In this document: positions 26,764-35,592 of the stretch, piece by piece
How the letters are laid out: every line of letters begins with the position of its first letter
How positions within the stretch are numbered: position 1 is the stretch's first letter
Source of the DNA: CBDBZX01 sp965213645
GTDB taxonomy: Bacteria; Deinococcota; Deinococci; Deinococcales; Trueperaceae
Assembly: GCA_965213645.1 (NCBI GenBank)
Contig: CBDBZX010000002.1
Span: forward strand, 1,488,001 to 1,552,000
Direction: 5' to 3'
DNA: 64,000 bases
The notes under the pieces: model-generated
Databases searched by the model: none
Told to the model about the DNA's origin: nothing
What the model saw: only the letters and a program-made list of their open reading frames with translations
Position numbers and translations under genes: made by a program

Positions 26764-27548
26764 GCGTGCAAGTCGGGCGGTCTCGTCCGTCCATTCCTCT
26801 CCTCACGCTACTCGACCCTGGACGCTGGTTTACGCTGAGCGTACTAAGCGGCGCGGCGGCGACGATAGTGTGGGGCGTATTGGTCAACGGCTGGAACGTA
26901 TCTCTTTCCAACGCCACGCTTATCGCGCTAGGCATCGTCGCCGTGCCCGCCATGCTCAAGTGGCGCGATGACGCCAAGGCGTTCGGTCTCACGGCGGTAG
27001 TGCTGAGTGTACTCCTCCTTTTGCAGAGCTTTCACATGCTCGAGCACGCCGCCCAAGTCGTCCAGTACTACCTATTGGATTGGACTTCGGCTCGCTCGCT
27101 CGGGTTGATCGTCGCGGCGAACGCCGAGTGGATTCACTTCACCTGGAACTGGCTCGTGTGGGGCTGCTGCTTATTTCTGTTCATGCGTGGGATGCGCGGC
27201 GTGTGGGGCTGGACGCTGATGGTCTGGGCGACGGCGCACAGTTTGGAACACACCTATTTGCTCATTCGCTATATTCAAGTCGTTGTAGAGCTAAGAGCAC
27301 TCGGTCTGCCACTGTTCGACTCGGCGCAGGGGCTCCCCGGTATTTTGGGGAAAAATGGTTGGCTCGCCTATAGTTCGCTCTGCGGGCGCATCGCGGGGCT
27401 GACGACGGCGTCCAGAGTCGCGGTTCACTTCTGGTGGAATGTGGGCGAATTCGCCCTACTCCTCTTAGCGGCAAACGCACGTCTCCCTACGCTCTTAGCG
27501 CAACGTCGTTTGGAAACGCCCTCCCCTACTGCTCACGTGATTAAGTGA
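26760..27548 (+). CDS. Polytopic membrane protein with paired HxxEH motifs
   Basis: A 262-residue protein with about six transmembrane segments. Acidic and histidine residues stand out inside or next to the membrane helices: His92-x2-Glu95-His96, Glu123-x2-His126, His160-x2-Glu163-His164, and His223 with Glu230. Repeated HxxEH in membrane helices suggests a bound metal or di-metal centre, as in membrane hydroxylases, but I recognise no named family. It is translationally coupled to the secreted UnbV-domain protein, so the two probably work at the same site in the envelope. Confidence 0.75.
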   Translation: MSVQVGRSRPSIPLLTLLDPGRWFTLSVLSGAAATIVWGVLVNGWNVSLSNATLIALGIVAVPAMLKWRDDAKAFGLTAVVLSVLLLLQSFHMLEHAAQVVQYYLLDWTSARSLGLIVAANAEWIHFTWNWLVWGCCLFLFMRGMRGVWGWTLMVWATAHSLEHTYLLIRYIQVVVELRALGLPLFDSAQGLPGILGKNGWLAYSSLCGRIAGLTTASRVAVHFWWNVGEFALLLLAANARLPTLLAQRRLETPSPTAHVIK

Positions 27549-27598
27549 CGAGTGCAGTGCGTAACACGTGTTAGCTATCTTTTTGCAAAGGAGAGACC

Positions 27599-28969
27599 AT
27601 GCCTAAAATTACTCTGATCGGTGCAGGCAGTACCGTCTTCGCCAAAAACCTCATCGGCGACATTCTCTCGTATCCCGAGCTCGCCGAGTCTACGCTGACG
27701 CTCTTTGACATCAACGAAGAACGCCTCCAAACTTCCGAAGTCGTCGCGCATAAAATCGCGGATATTTTGGGCGTCAAGCCGACGATAGAAACGACGTTAG
27801 ACCGGCAACGCGCTTTGGACAGCGCCGACTACGCCATCAGCATGTTTCAGGTAGGCGGCTATAAACCTGCAACCGTGACTGACTTTGAGATTCCCAAAAA
27901 GTACGGGCTGCGGCAAACCATCGGCGACACGTTAGGCATCGGCGGCATCATGCGGGCGGTGAGGACGATTCCGGTCTTTCTCGAGATGGTAAACGAGATG
28001 GAACAGCTCTGCCCCGAGGTGACGCACCTCAACTACGTCAACCCGATGGTCATGAACTGCCTCGCGATGAACCGCGCCTCGAGCATCAACACCATAGGGC
28101 TCTGCCACAGCGTGCAAGGGACGGCGGAGCAACTTGCAAGCGACATCGGTGTGCCGATTGAAGAAATCAACTACCTCTGCGCAGGCATCAACCATGTAGC
28201 GTTTTACCTCAAGTTTGAGCGTAACGGCGAAGACCTCTACCTAAAGATTCGCGAAGTCGCCCAAAGAGGCAAGGTCCCAATGCGCGGTCACGCTGACCGG
28301 ACGGACGGAGGGACGAGGGGGCTCTCGGACGCGGTGCGCTACGAGATGTTTAGGCGGCTCGGCTACTTCGTGACCGAATCGAGCGAGCACTTCAGCGAGT
28401 ACACACCCTGGTTTATCAAGGAGGGGCGCGAGGATTTGTTGGAGGAATATGATATTCCTTTGGACGAATATTTGACCCGCTGTGAGCGGCAGATCGAGGG
28501 CTGGCATGAGATGAAAGAAAAGCTCGAGAATCCGAATGCAGAGCTTAAAGTCGAGCGCTCTCACGAGTACGGCTCGAGGATTATTCATAGTCTCGAGACC
28601 GGCACCCCCAGCGTCGTCTACGGCAACGTGCAAAACGATAACCTCATCGACAACTTACCGACTGGCTGCGTCGTCGAAGTCCCTTGCGTGGTGGATAAAA
28701 ACGGCGTCCAACCGACCAAAATCGGCGCACTTCCGCCCCACCTTGCCGCGCTGATGCAGACCAATATCAACGTGCAAGCCTTGACGGTTGAAGCAGCGCT
28801 GACCAATAACCGCGAGCACATCTACCACGCGGCGATGCTCGACCCGCACACCTCAGCGGAACTCAGTTTGGATGAAATTTGGAGCCTGGTGGATGACCTT
28901 ATCGAAGCGCACGGGGACTATATACCAGAGGGGCTGCGCGAGAGACGTGGGGAGGGCGTGTTAGCCTGA
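27599..28969 (+). CDS. Glycoside hydrolase family 4, alpha-galactosidase/alpha-glucosidase
   Basis: A 456-residue cytoplasmic NAD- and manganese-dependent glycosidase of the MelA/AglA type. The N-terminal Rossmann segment is ITLIGAGSTVFAKN. The metal-binding Cys and His are in GLCHSVQG and AGINHVAF. GH4 enzymes cleave through a redox elimination mechanism. The nearby ABC importer and LacI regulator indicate an alpha-galactoside or alpha-glucoside pathway, with galactoside favoured by resemblance to MelA. The ATG has AAAGGAG 6 bases upstream. Confidence 0.9.
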   Translation: MPKITLIGAGSTVFAKNLIGDILSYPELAESTLTLFDINEERLQTSEVVAHKIADILGVKPTIETTLDRQRALDSADYAISMFQVGGYKPATVTDFEIPKKYGLRQTIGDTLGIGGIMRAVRTIPVFLEMVNEMEQLCPEVTHLNYVNPMVMNCLAMNRASSINTIGLCHSVQGTAEQLASDIGVPIEEINYLCAGINHVAFYLKFERNGEDLYLKIREVAQRGKVPMRGHADRTDGGTRGLSDAVRYEMFRRLGYFVTESSEHFSEYTPWFIKEGREDLLEEYDIPLDEYLTRCERQIEGWHEMKEKLENPNAELKVERSHEYGSRIIHSLETGTPSVVYGNVQNDNLIDNLPTGCVVEVPCVVDKNGVQPTKIGALPPHLAALMQTNINVQALTVEAALTNNREHIYHAAMLDPHTSAELSLDEIWSLVDDLIEAHGDYIPEGLRERRGEGVLA

Positions 28970-29193
28970 GAAATAATGGGCGATGGGTCGAAAGCAACGA
29001 GTAGGAAGGTTTTTAACCACTACACTCGCCGTTCGTTTGCTTCGTCGTTCATCCCCGACCGTTCTTTCCCTGCGAGAAATTGCATAACCCCGAAAGGGGA
29101 AAGGGGGCGATATTACACAACCAGCTCGACTAGATTGCTTTCAACTTCTCACCCCTCTCCACCCTTCCCTCACTCAATGACCTTACGCCGCCC

Positions 29194-30216
29194 ATGAAAA
29201 GACGCGTCACCAGCCAGCAAGTCGCGGCGCGTGCGGGCGTGTCGCGTACGACGGTCTCCTTTGTCCTCAACGACTCGCCGCTTGTCCAGACCATCCCCGA
29301 GGAGACGCGGGCGCGGGTCCTTAGAGCGGCCCGCGAACTCGGTTACGTCCCCAACTCTGCGGCGCGTACCCTGGCGAGCGGGCTGACGCGCACGCTCGGG
29401 TTGCTCCTACCCGACCCGAACCACTTAGAGGTGGACGCTTTTATCCCGCAACTACTCTATGGTCTGACCGCTGTCTGCAACGAGCGCGGCTTTCGCGTCA
29501 TCGTCGAGGGGATGAGAGCGAGCAGCGCTGACGCCTACCTCTCGCTCATCGCTGCGCGGCAGATTGACGGGTTGATCGTACTGAACCCACATCTCGAGGA
29601 CGCTAGCGTGCAAGGCGAGCTGATCGACTCCGGTTTTCCGCTGGTATTCGTTGATGATGTCGCCCATCCGAAAGCGTATACGATCACCCAGCAGCCCCTC
29701 ATGAGAAAGGCGGTCAATCACCTCATCGGCCTGGGTCACGAGCGCGTCGCGCATATCACCTACGCGCCCGTCTCGTATCACGGTTCGCTCGACAGGTTGA
29801 ACGTCTATAGGCAGACGCTCGAAGAGGCTGGCCTGGAGATGGATGAGCGCCTCGTGCGCTACGGCGGGCTTAGCGCCGAGAGCGGTTACGAAGCGATGAG
29901 GTCTTTACTCGAGGACGCGCCACCTTTCACCGCACTCTTCGCGGGCAACGACACCATTGCGTTCGGGGCAATAGCGGCGCTCTATGAACGCGGCTTGCGC
30001 GTCCCCGAGGACGTTGCAGTGGTCGGTTATGATGACATTCCAACGGCGGCCTACGCCGCGCCCCCACTGACGACGGTGCGCACGCATCCTAGGGAGCAGG
30101 GGCAGCGCGCGGGTGAGGTGCTCATTGGGCTTGTGCAGGGCGACACGCCGCCCGAGCGCAATGTTCACATTGGGAACGCAGAGCTGATCGTCCGAGCGTC
30201 GTGCGGCTCGCGATAA
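29194..30216 (+). CDS. LacI-family transcriptional regulator
   Basis: A 340-residue regulator. The N-terminal helix-turn-helix is TSQQVAARAGVSRTTVSFVL with the hinge helix PNSAARTLA. It is followed by a periplasmic-binding-protein-like effector domain ending with VRTHPREQGQRAG. It probably represses the sugar module at 21.7-29 kb and responds to the sugar or a derivative. The 220 bases before it contain no clear gene. There is no good ribosome site at the ATG. Confidence 0.92.
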   Translation: MKRRVTSQQVAARAGVSRTTVSFVLNDSPLVQTIPEETRARVLRAARELGYVPNSAARTLASGLTRTLGLLLPDPNHLEVDAFIPQLLYGLTAVCNERGFRVIVEGMRASSADAYLSLIAARQIDGLIVLNPHLEDASVQGELIDSGFPLVFVDDVAHPKAYTITQQPLMRKAVNHLIGLGHERVAHITYAPVSYHGSLDRLNVYRQTLEEAGLEMDERLVRYGGLSAESGYEAMRSLLEDAPPFTALFAGNDTIAFGAIAALYERGLRVPEDVAVVGYDDIPTAAYAAPPLTTVRTHPREQGQRAGEVLIGLVQGDTPPERNVHIGNAELIVRASCGSR

Positions 30217-30438
30217 CTCGCAAAACCTCAGCTCCAACCCTACCTCAAGGGGTCTGCTCCAACATGCGGATTAGCCTGACGAAGGACAACCTCTGGCTGG
30301 CGGTGGGTGACGAACCGGCAGCGCGGCAGTTTTTTCTACTTGCTCGAGCACCGTCGTGAGCTGTTTGGCGTGGTGCCGACACAATCCACCGCCAAAGCTT
30401 GCGCGGAGCCGGCTTCACCTCGCCCTCATCTACGATCT

Positions 30439-31620
30439 TATACCAAGAATGTTCCCTAGCGTAGGAAAGCCGTCCCAAACGACTACCCGTAGCGACCAAC
30501 TCGAAAGAGTCCGGTCACTACGGGTAATCTGCGGTATGTCCAGTATCGCAATTGCTAGATTACGCGAAGGTTACGTTGCAGGTCTACTCTCAGGACTTCG
30601 TAGCATCAGAGAGATGGTAGCAACAGGCTTGCTCTGTTTTGGTTTGACGCACTGCTGCCGGCTAATGAAGCGAGCCGAGCTAGGTGAGAGCTGGCGTGAG
30701 CGGCTTGAAGGTGCACCTGCTGGCGGGTACTTAGCCGTAGATTTTATCAAGCTCAGGCACGAGGGAAGTTGTATCGAAGGGGTTGATCGGCAGTTCACTC
30801 ACACAGGTGTCGAATGGGGACACCGCTTTACGACCAGTGCTTTAGTCTTCACAAGGGGACAAGACCCTACCATGTTCCGAGCCGCCGCTGCGCCGAGCGA
30901 GCGTATAGCGACGAAAGACTATCCCTACTTAACAGCAAGTGAAGCGATGCTGAACGTCGTCGGTGATGTACTTCTTTCAGGCTATGAGTTGAAGGGCGTA
31001 GTGGTGGATGCTGAATTCACGAGTAAACTCGGCTTACGCTCCTTGCCGCACCTTCCCGTAGGCGTCGTTGGGCGCTTTCGCAGCAGTACAAGAGTCGAGT
31101 ATCAAGGGCAACAGCTCCAGGCACGAAACCTAGCCGAGCAGTTCCGTCCAGGTCGAGCGCGTTACTACCGTAAGCTCCGCTGCTACGCCAAGCGGCTCAC
31201 AGTTGTCCTTCCAGAAGTGGGCAAATGTGACCTCGTCTTCATCTGGTATCGCTATAAGCTCACTGGGAGACTCAGCATCTTAGTCAGTACTATCCAAGTT
31301 GGTGTCCAAGAGCTTATCCGCGTCTACAAAGCGCGTTGGGGTTTAGAGGTCATGCACCGTACCCTACGTCAAAATCTCGCGCTCGCCACGTGTCAATGTT
31401 TCGCTTACGCTGCCCAACTCAGACACTTCGACTGGTGCATCGCTGCTTTGCACCGCATCCGCCTCGAGCGTCGGCGTGACCCTACACTCTCTTGGAAAGG
31501 AGCGCAACAACTAGCTGCGGACAAAGCAAAAGATGCCCTAGTGACTAGGCTAAACCAGAATGCAGCTTAGCTTTTGCTGTCTACAACGCTTCTTCGCGAT
31601 GAGGGGACACTCTTGTTATA
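30439..31620 (+). mobile_element. IS4/IS701-like insertion sequence
   Basis: About 1.18 kb carrying one transposase. Imperfect inverted ends were found by eye: the left end starts TATACCAAGAATGTTCCCT and the right end, read inward, starts TATAACAAGAGTGTCCCCT (16 of 19 matching). Target duplication is not clear. The right end abuts a gene fragment homologous to the protein at 57236-57658, so the insertion, or a later deletion, removed that gene's 5' part. Confidence 0.65.
30536..31570 (+). CDS. IS4/IS701-family DDE transposase
   Basis: About 344 residues from the ATG at 30536. The frame opens at 30356 but the first 60 residues are outside the conserved part and beyond the putative IS end. DDE features are the aspartate in YLAVDFIKL, GVVVDAEF, and the Y-x2-R-x3-E signature in YKARWGLEVMHRTLRQ. 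The open frame appears intact, so the element may still be active. An inverted repeat (TACCCGTAG/CTACGGGTA) lies just upstream of the start. Confidence 0.8.
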   Translation: MSSIAIARLREGYVAGLLSGLRSIREMVATGLLCFGLTHCCRLMKRAELGESWRERLEGAPAGGYLAVDFIKLRHEGSCIEGVDRQFTHTGVEWGHRFTTSALVFTRGQDPTMFRAAAAPSERIATKDYPYLTASEAMLNVVGDVLLSGYELKGVVVDAEFTSKLGLRSLPHLPVGVVGRFRSSTRVEYQGQQLQARNLAEQFRPGRARYYRKLRCYAKRLTVVLPEVGKCDLVFIWYRYKLTGRLSILVSTIQVGVQELIRVYKARWGLEVMHRTLRQNLALATCQCFAYAAQLRHFDWCIAALHRIRLERRRDPTLSWKGAQQLAADKAKDALVTRLNQNAA

Positions 31621-31960
31621 CATTGCGACACGCGATCTCCGCAAGGGCGCGAGATAGACTGGGTTTCTCTCATTCGGGAAAAGGCTGCTGTTCAGCCTTT
31701 TCAACCCCTCTGGTCTCGACTTCCGCCTCACACTTTTCTTCGCCTTAGGTCTCGCCTGCTTCGGCGGGCGCTCGTCACTGCTAACTTACGACGACGCTCT
31801 ACAAATGCAGTGGGATGAAGCGCAGAAACCCGAAGGGGCGGATCAAAGTCAAGACTCGCTTGACGCAGCAGATGCATAAGGCGTGTCGGAGTCCAACAAT
31901 GAAAGGTGACACCTCGCAGCGTGCAGGCGTTGTGCGTGTGAAGCGCGCGACTGCCGCAGA
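31616..31960 (+). pseudogene. Truncated paralogue of the membrane protein at 57236-57658
   Basis: Translated pieces match the protein at 57236-57658: YIATRDLRKGAR at the IS junction, then LLFSLFNPSGLDFRLTLFF, LACFGG, LTYDDALQMQWD and DQSQDSLDA. There is a stop after the first piece, a frame change near 31660, and a TAA at 31877. The match continues past the TAA, with GVSES followed later by CRRCA. The 5' part is missing next to the insertion sequence. The homology runs into the 26-bp repeat at 31933, as it does in the intact copy. Confidence 0.8.
31933..31958. repeat. 26-bp palindromic repeat, copy 1
   Basis: A diverged copy of the palindrome whose consensus has ends TGCG and CGCA, 2-base spacers and the 14-bp core AGACGCGCGCGTCT. 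It lies at the 3' end of the pseudogene, in the equivalent position to copy 10. Confidence 0.6.
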
Positions 31961-31970
31961 ATAGTTTCTG

Positions 31971-32378
31971 CTACGCCTTCCCGGAAGCAGAACTCAAATG
32001 GCTGATAAGGTCGTCTACTCTCGCCTTAATCTGACGCCATGCGCTATCTAAGTCCTGACTCGGCGGCGGCACCTCGTCCCACTGCACGACCTCTTTAGCG
32101 GTTTGCGGCAGATCACCTAATGTGCAGCCGATGGAGATAATGCGCACTGCTCTTTCGAAGTCTGCCCTAGTAACTTTCCGCGGCTTATGTGCTGCGTCGT
32201 AGCCTTCCTCTTTCAAAAGGGCAGCAACGCGCGGCGCGACCTCCTCATCCGGCTCGGTGCCTGCAGAGAAGGCTCGAGCTTCTAACTCTAGGTCGCTTGC
32301 CCGCCGGTTAAAGTGCGTCGCCGCCATTACGCTCTTCGCCGCGTTGTGCGGGCACAGGAAGAGGATTCGTCGGGTCAT
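31971..32378 (-). CDS. Low-molecular-weight phosphatase/arsenate-reductase-like protein
   Basis: A 135-residue protein of the LMW protein-tyrosine-phosphatase fold. The phosphate loop reads CPHNAAKS, so the usual arginine of C-x5-R-S is replaced by lysine, and the ArsC resolving cysteines are not obvious. Arsenate reduction is therefore unlikely, and phosphatase activity would need the lysine to stabilise the phosphate. It is divergent from the chromate genes and may belong to the same stress locus. Confidence 0.7.
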   Translation of the reverse strand: MTRRILFLCPHNAAKSVMAATHFNRRASDLELEARAFSAGTEPDEEVAPRVAALLKEEGYDAAHKPRKVTRADFERAVRIISIGCTLGDLPQTAKEVVQWDEVPPPSQDLDSAWRQIKARVDDLISHLSSASGKA

Positions 32379-32400
32379 CTCAGCCTCTCTTAGTAACTAT

Positions 32401-32437
32401 GCAATAACTATTGCTTTTACAATAAACAAGTTATACA
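32401..32437 (+). promoter_or_regulatory. Operator-like repeat and -10 of the chromate operon
   Basis: GCAATA-AC-TATTGC is a perfect 6-2-6 inverted repeat at 32401-32414. A -10-like TATACA at 32432-32437 ends 9 bases before the ATG at 32447, which would give a leaderless mRNA or one with a very short leader. The region also serves the divergent phosphatase-like gene. Confidence 0.5.
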
Positions 32438-32446
32438 CTTTTGTCA

Positions 32447-33373
32447 ATGCGCTGGCTCGTCCTCTCCTACTCGCTACCGAGCAAACCCCCCTCGAGCGCC
32501 CGCGTAACGCTGTGGCGGCGCTTGCAGCGTTTAGGGGCGCTACCTGTGACAGGGGCTTACGTCCTACCCGAGCGACCTGAGTGCTTGGAGTCTTTCACCT
32601 GGCTCGCCCAGGAGATTGAGACGGCCGAAGGGGAAGCCCTCGTCATGAACGTCGAGCGCTTCGAGCGGCTGGGTGAGCCGGAGCTGGTCCTGCGTTTCAA
32701 TCAGGCGCGCGCCGAGGCGTATGCGGAGCTGCTGGGTGACCTCGAGGCGTTCGAGGTGTCCCTGACTGAAACAGGTGAGGAAGACGGCGTACCCCTTAAA
32801 GCTCTCGACAAGTTCAGGCGGCGCTTTGTGGAGCTGAAGCGCGTGGACTTCTTCGACTCACCCGCGGGCAAGCAGGTCGCGGCCAAGCTGACCGACCTTG
32901 AGCAACAGGTGTTACCCCGCTCCGGCAATGGAGTTCAGGTCACCACCGTTGACCGGGCTGAGTATCAGGGTAAAACCTGGGTTACACGGCCACAACCGCA
33001 CGTGGACAGACTCGCCTCAGCCTGGCTCATCAGACGCTTTATTGACCCAGAAGCGACCATTTTTTACCGCAGTTCAGCTAATCAGGGAGAGATGAGCTTC
33101 GACATGGATGATGCCGTCTTCGGACACATCGGCTCGCTCTGTACCTTTGAGACGCTTCTTACAGCCTTTGCTTTAGAGGATAGGGCACTTTCTCCGATTG
33201 CCCAGATCGTCCACGAGATCGACCTGCGCGACGCGCGCTATGTCCGCAGCGAAGTGCCCGGGCTAGACGCTATCTTAGACGGCTGGCTCGCCCTAGAACT
33301 TAGCGATGAGGCGCTCGAGGCGAGGGGGCGGCAACTCTTCGAGGCGCTCTACACGACCTTCTCGAGGCAGTGA
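32447..33373 (+). CDS. chrB: Chromate resistance protein ChrB-like
   Basis: About 308 residues. The N-terminal half (WLVLSYSLPSKPPSSARVTL) and the C-terminal ChrB domain (RPQPHVDRLASAWLIRRFID, FGHIGSLCTFETLL, IVHEIDLRD) are both typical. ChrB is reported as a chromate-responsive regulator of chrA. The ATG at 32447 is preferred over the TTG two codons upstream. It is followed by chrA with 40 bases between the stop and the next start. Confidence 0.85.
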   Translation: MRWLVLSYSLPSKPPSSARVTLWRRLQRLGALPVTGAYVLPERPECLESFTWLAQEIETAEGEALVMNVERFERLGEPELVLRFNQARAEAYAELLGDLEAFEVSLTETGEEDGVPLKALDKFRRRFVELKRVDFFDSPAGKQVAAKLTDLEQQVLPRSGNGVQVTTVDRAEYQGKTWVTRPQPHVDRLASAWLIRRFIDPEATIFYRSSANQGEMSFDMDDAVFGHIGSLCTFETLLTAFALEDRALSPIAQIVHEIDLRDARYVRSEVPGLDAILDGWLALELSDEALEARGRQLFEALYTTFSRQ

Positions 33374-33413
33374 ATCCGCGCGTGAGCCAGACCGTAAAGA
33401 AAAGCGAGGAGAC

Positions 33414-34796
33414 ATGATGGATAAGCCCTTACCCGCAACCCTTTCGAGTGACCCTCACGACGTTCCCTTCTCCGAAGCGGTGCGTGTGTGGATCAAGGTC
33501 GCTCTCAACTCCTTCGGCGGCCCGGCAGGTCAGATCGCCGTGATGCACAGGCTGCTGGTGGAAGAGAAGCGCTGGATCAGTGAAGCTCGCTTCCTGCACG
33601 CCATGAACTACTGTATGCTCCTGCCCGGGCCCGAGGCGCAGCAGCTCGCCACGTATATCGGCTGGCTGCTCCATAAAACCAGAGGCGGGCTTGTAGCAGG
33701 GCTGCTCTTCATCCTGCCCGGCTTCCTGTCCATCCTCGCGCTCAGCATCATCTACGCGCTCTATAGCAACACCGGCCTTGTCGAGGCGCTCTTCTTCGGG
33801 CTCAAGGCAGCGGTGCTCGCCCTCGTTGTCGAAGCCGTGATCCGTATCGGCAGGCGTGTCTTAAAAAACTGGGCCATGTTGCTCATCGCCGCGCTCGCCT
33901 TCGTTGCCATTTTCTTTTTCACCATGCCCTTTCCACTCATCGTACTCGCCGCCGGGCTCACCGGACTTCTGGGCGGTAAGCTCGCCCCCGAACTGTTCTA
34001 CGTCGTTCGGGGGCGAGAGGTCGTAGAGGACAACGAGGCGGGTTTCGTGATCACCGATGCGGTCGCCTCGCATACCCCGCCCTCCTGGGCCTACGCATTT
34101 AGAACGAGCGCCTTATGGCTGTGTATCTGGTTCGCACCCTTGCTCGCCATCCTACTGGTGCTCGGCATGGACAGCGTCTTCACCCAGATCGCCCTCTTCT
34201 TCTCCCAGGCAGCCGTTGTGACTTTCGGCGGTGCTTACTCGGTGTTAGCCTTCATTGCGCAGCAAGCCGTGGAAGTCTACGGTTGGCTCCGGCCCGGCGA
34301 GATGCTCGCCGGGCTCGGTATGGCCGAGACGACGCCGGGGCCGCTCGTACAGGTCACACAGTTCGTGGGATTTATGGGCGCGTATCGGCAAGGCGGGTTG
34401 GACCCCCTTGTCGCAGGCGTCCTAGGGTCCGTTCTCACTACCTGGATGACGTTTGCGCCCTGCTTCTTCTTCATCTTTTTGGGCGCACCCTTTATCGAGC
34501 ATCTGCGGGGCAACCGCTCGCTCACAGCAGCGCTCTCGGCTATCACTGCAGCGGTGGTCGGGGTGGTGCTCAATCTGGCGGTCTGGTTCGGGGTTCACAC
34601 GGTCTTTTCGCAGGTCACAGACGTTTACTTCAGCAGACTACGGCTGATGGTGCCGGACTGGGCGACGCTCGAGCCCATCGCACTTGTCATCGCCGTCACT
34701 GCCTTTGTCGCGCTCTTCCGGTTCAAAACGGGGATGATCCCGACTTTAGCGGTGAGTGCGGGGGTGGGGCTACTCTACCGGCTGGTCATTGGCTGA
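33414..34796 (+). CDS. chrA: Chromate efflux transporter
   Basis: About 460 residues and roughly twelve hydrophobic segments in two homologous halves, each with the CHR signature (FGGPAGQIAVMHRLLVEEK in the first half; FGGAYSVLAFIAQQAVE and the MAETTPGPLVQVTQFVGF block in the second). It exports chromate across the inner membrane. The ATG at 33414 has GAGGAG just upstream. The longer frame from 33306 starts inside chrB and is rejected. Confidence 0.93.
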   Translation: MMDKPLPATLSSDPHDVPFSEAVRVWIKVALNSFGGPAGQIAVMHRLLVEEKRWISEARFLHAMNYCMLLPGPEAQQLATYIGWLLHKTRGGLVAGLLFILPGFLSILALSIIYALYSNTGLVEALFFGLKAAVLALVVEAVIRIGRRVLKNWAMLLIAALAFVAIFFFTMPFPLIVLAAGLTGLLGGKLAPELFYVVRGREVVEDNEAGFVITDAVASHTPPSWAYAFRTSALWLCIWFAPLLAILLVLGMDSVFTQIALFFSQAAVVTFGGAYSVLAFIAQQAVEVYGWLRPGEMLAGLGMAETTPGPLVQVTQFVGFMGAYRQGGLDPLVAGVLGSVLTTWMTFAPCFFFIFLGAPFIEHLRGNRSLTAALSAITAAVVGVVLNLAVWFGVHTVFSQVTDVYFSRLRLMVPDWATLEPIALVIAVTAFVALFRFKTGMIPTLAVSAGVGLLYRLVIG

Positions 34797-34818
34797 GAGG
34801 GGCATGGCCTACTTGCAA

Positions 34819-34844
34819 TGCGGCAGTTGCGCGCGTCTCTCGCA
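34819..34844. repeat. 26-bp palindromic repeat, copy 2
   Basis: TGCG/CGCA ends around a TTGCGCGCGTCT core, between the convergent chrA and PIN-toxin gene ends. Confidence 0.65.
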
Positions 34845-34875
34845 CAAAACGGTCAAGGTCTGTATGCGCAGAAAG

Positions 34876-35307
34876 CTATCTACTGCTGAGCTGCGCCACG
34901 AGCGTATCAGTTGTCCAGGTTGCCACGCCGCAGCCTAAAAAGTCCTTGTCTTGCGTCCAGATGTCCGCGCCCAAGGTCAGCGCTAGAGCAACCGTATGCC
35001 AATCATCAGGGTCGCGAGGGATTCGCCGTCTAGCGTCCTGCTCGAATAAAGCATACAGCGCTTGTCCTATAGCCTGCACATTCGCTTCAGCGAGATCAAT
35101 GGCTAAACGGTACTGCTCGTCGGCACTCTCAGGAGATGCACCCGTACGCTCTGCAATAGCGCGGTAGCGCTTAGCTAGCTCGTGCTGGGTCTCCTCCCAG
35201 GGCTTCTCGGCAATGAACAGCTCGAGCCCCGCGCCAGTAATAAGCGCACGTCCCCTTTTTCGGGTGAGTTCAGCGACGAGGATGTTAGCGTCAACGGCTA
35301 GCTTCAC
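34876..35307 (-). CDS. PIN-domain ribonuclease toxin (VapC-like)
   Basis: A 143-residue PIN-fold nuclease. The acidic metal-binding residues are Asp6 (AVDANILVAEL), Glu near 43, Asp in RDPDDWHTVALAL (about 99) and Asp in WTQDKDF (about 118). The start is GTG at 35307, 17 bases after the antitoxin's present stop. It is the toxin partner of the small gene upstream and probably cleaves RNA. The active-site set is complete, so the toxin looks functional. Confidence 0.82.
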   Translation of the reverse strand: MKLAVDANILVAELTRKRGRALITGAGLELFIAEKPWEETQHELAKRYRAIAERTGASPESADEQYRLAIDLAEANVQAIGQALYALFEQDARRRIPRDPDDWHTVALALTLGADIWTQDKDFLGCGVATWTTDTLVAQLSSR

Positions 35308-35324
35308 GCTTAACAGTGAGGCTC

Positions 35325-35555
35325 TCAGCCAATTCGTCTTCGTCTAGGCCTGTCTCCTCGAGAAAACGCCTCAAGCTTTGTCTCGAACGTTTCTAAAGCC
35401 TTCTTCCGAGCTGCTTCGTCACGCTTAACAGGGATATAGTAGCCGATTACCTCACCGTGCTTTTCGATAGCAAGCGCTTCACCCTTAGAAAGGTAGTGGC
35501 TGGCTTTGTCGCGGAACTCGCGCACGCCGATATGGGTAGGTTTCGATGTAGCCAT
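35325..35555 (-). CDS. Antitoxin (Phd/YefM-like), probably frameshifted at its 3' end
   Basis: A 76-residue DNA-binding antitoxin (THIGVREFRDKASHYLSKGE, VIGYYIPV). The last residues are an unlikely Arg-rich run (RPRRRRIG). Dropping one T from the T4 run at 35363-35366 (A4 on the plus strand) gives instead FLEETGLDEDELAESLTV, ending in a stop that overlaps the toxin start. That would be a typical acidic toxin-binding tail. Either this antitoxin has lost its tail or the base is a sequencing error. Confidence 0.75.
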   Translation of the reverse strand: MATSKPTHIGVREFRDKASHYLSKGEALAIEKHGEVIGYYIPVKRDEAARKKALETFETKLEAFSRGDRPRRRRIG

Positions 35556-35592
35556 ATGTGGTCACAATTCTAGCAGATTTCGGTTGGCGTTG

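Noticed and set aside
30245..30438. A gene between lacI and the insertion sequence
   Set aside because: One plus-strand frame (FFYLLEHRRELFGVV) looks weakly coding, but it has no start, no clear end and no recognised family.
34756..34938. Small zinc-ribbon-like ORF (CGSC...CPGC)
   Set aside because: It overlaps the ends of chrA and the PIN toxin and contains the 26-bp repeat. The cysteines come from repeat and antisense sequence.
34115..35167. Long 350-codon plus-strand frame
   Set aside because: It is an out-of-frame shadow of chrA running on antisense to the PIN toxin. Its composition is Arg-rich and unlike a protein.
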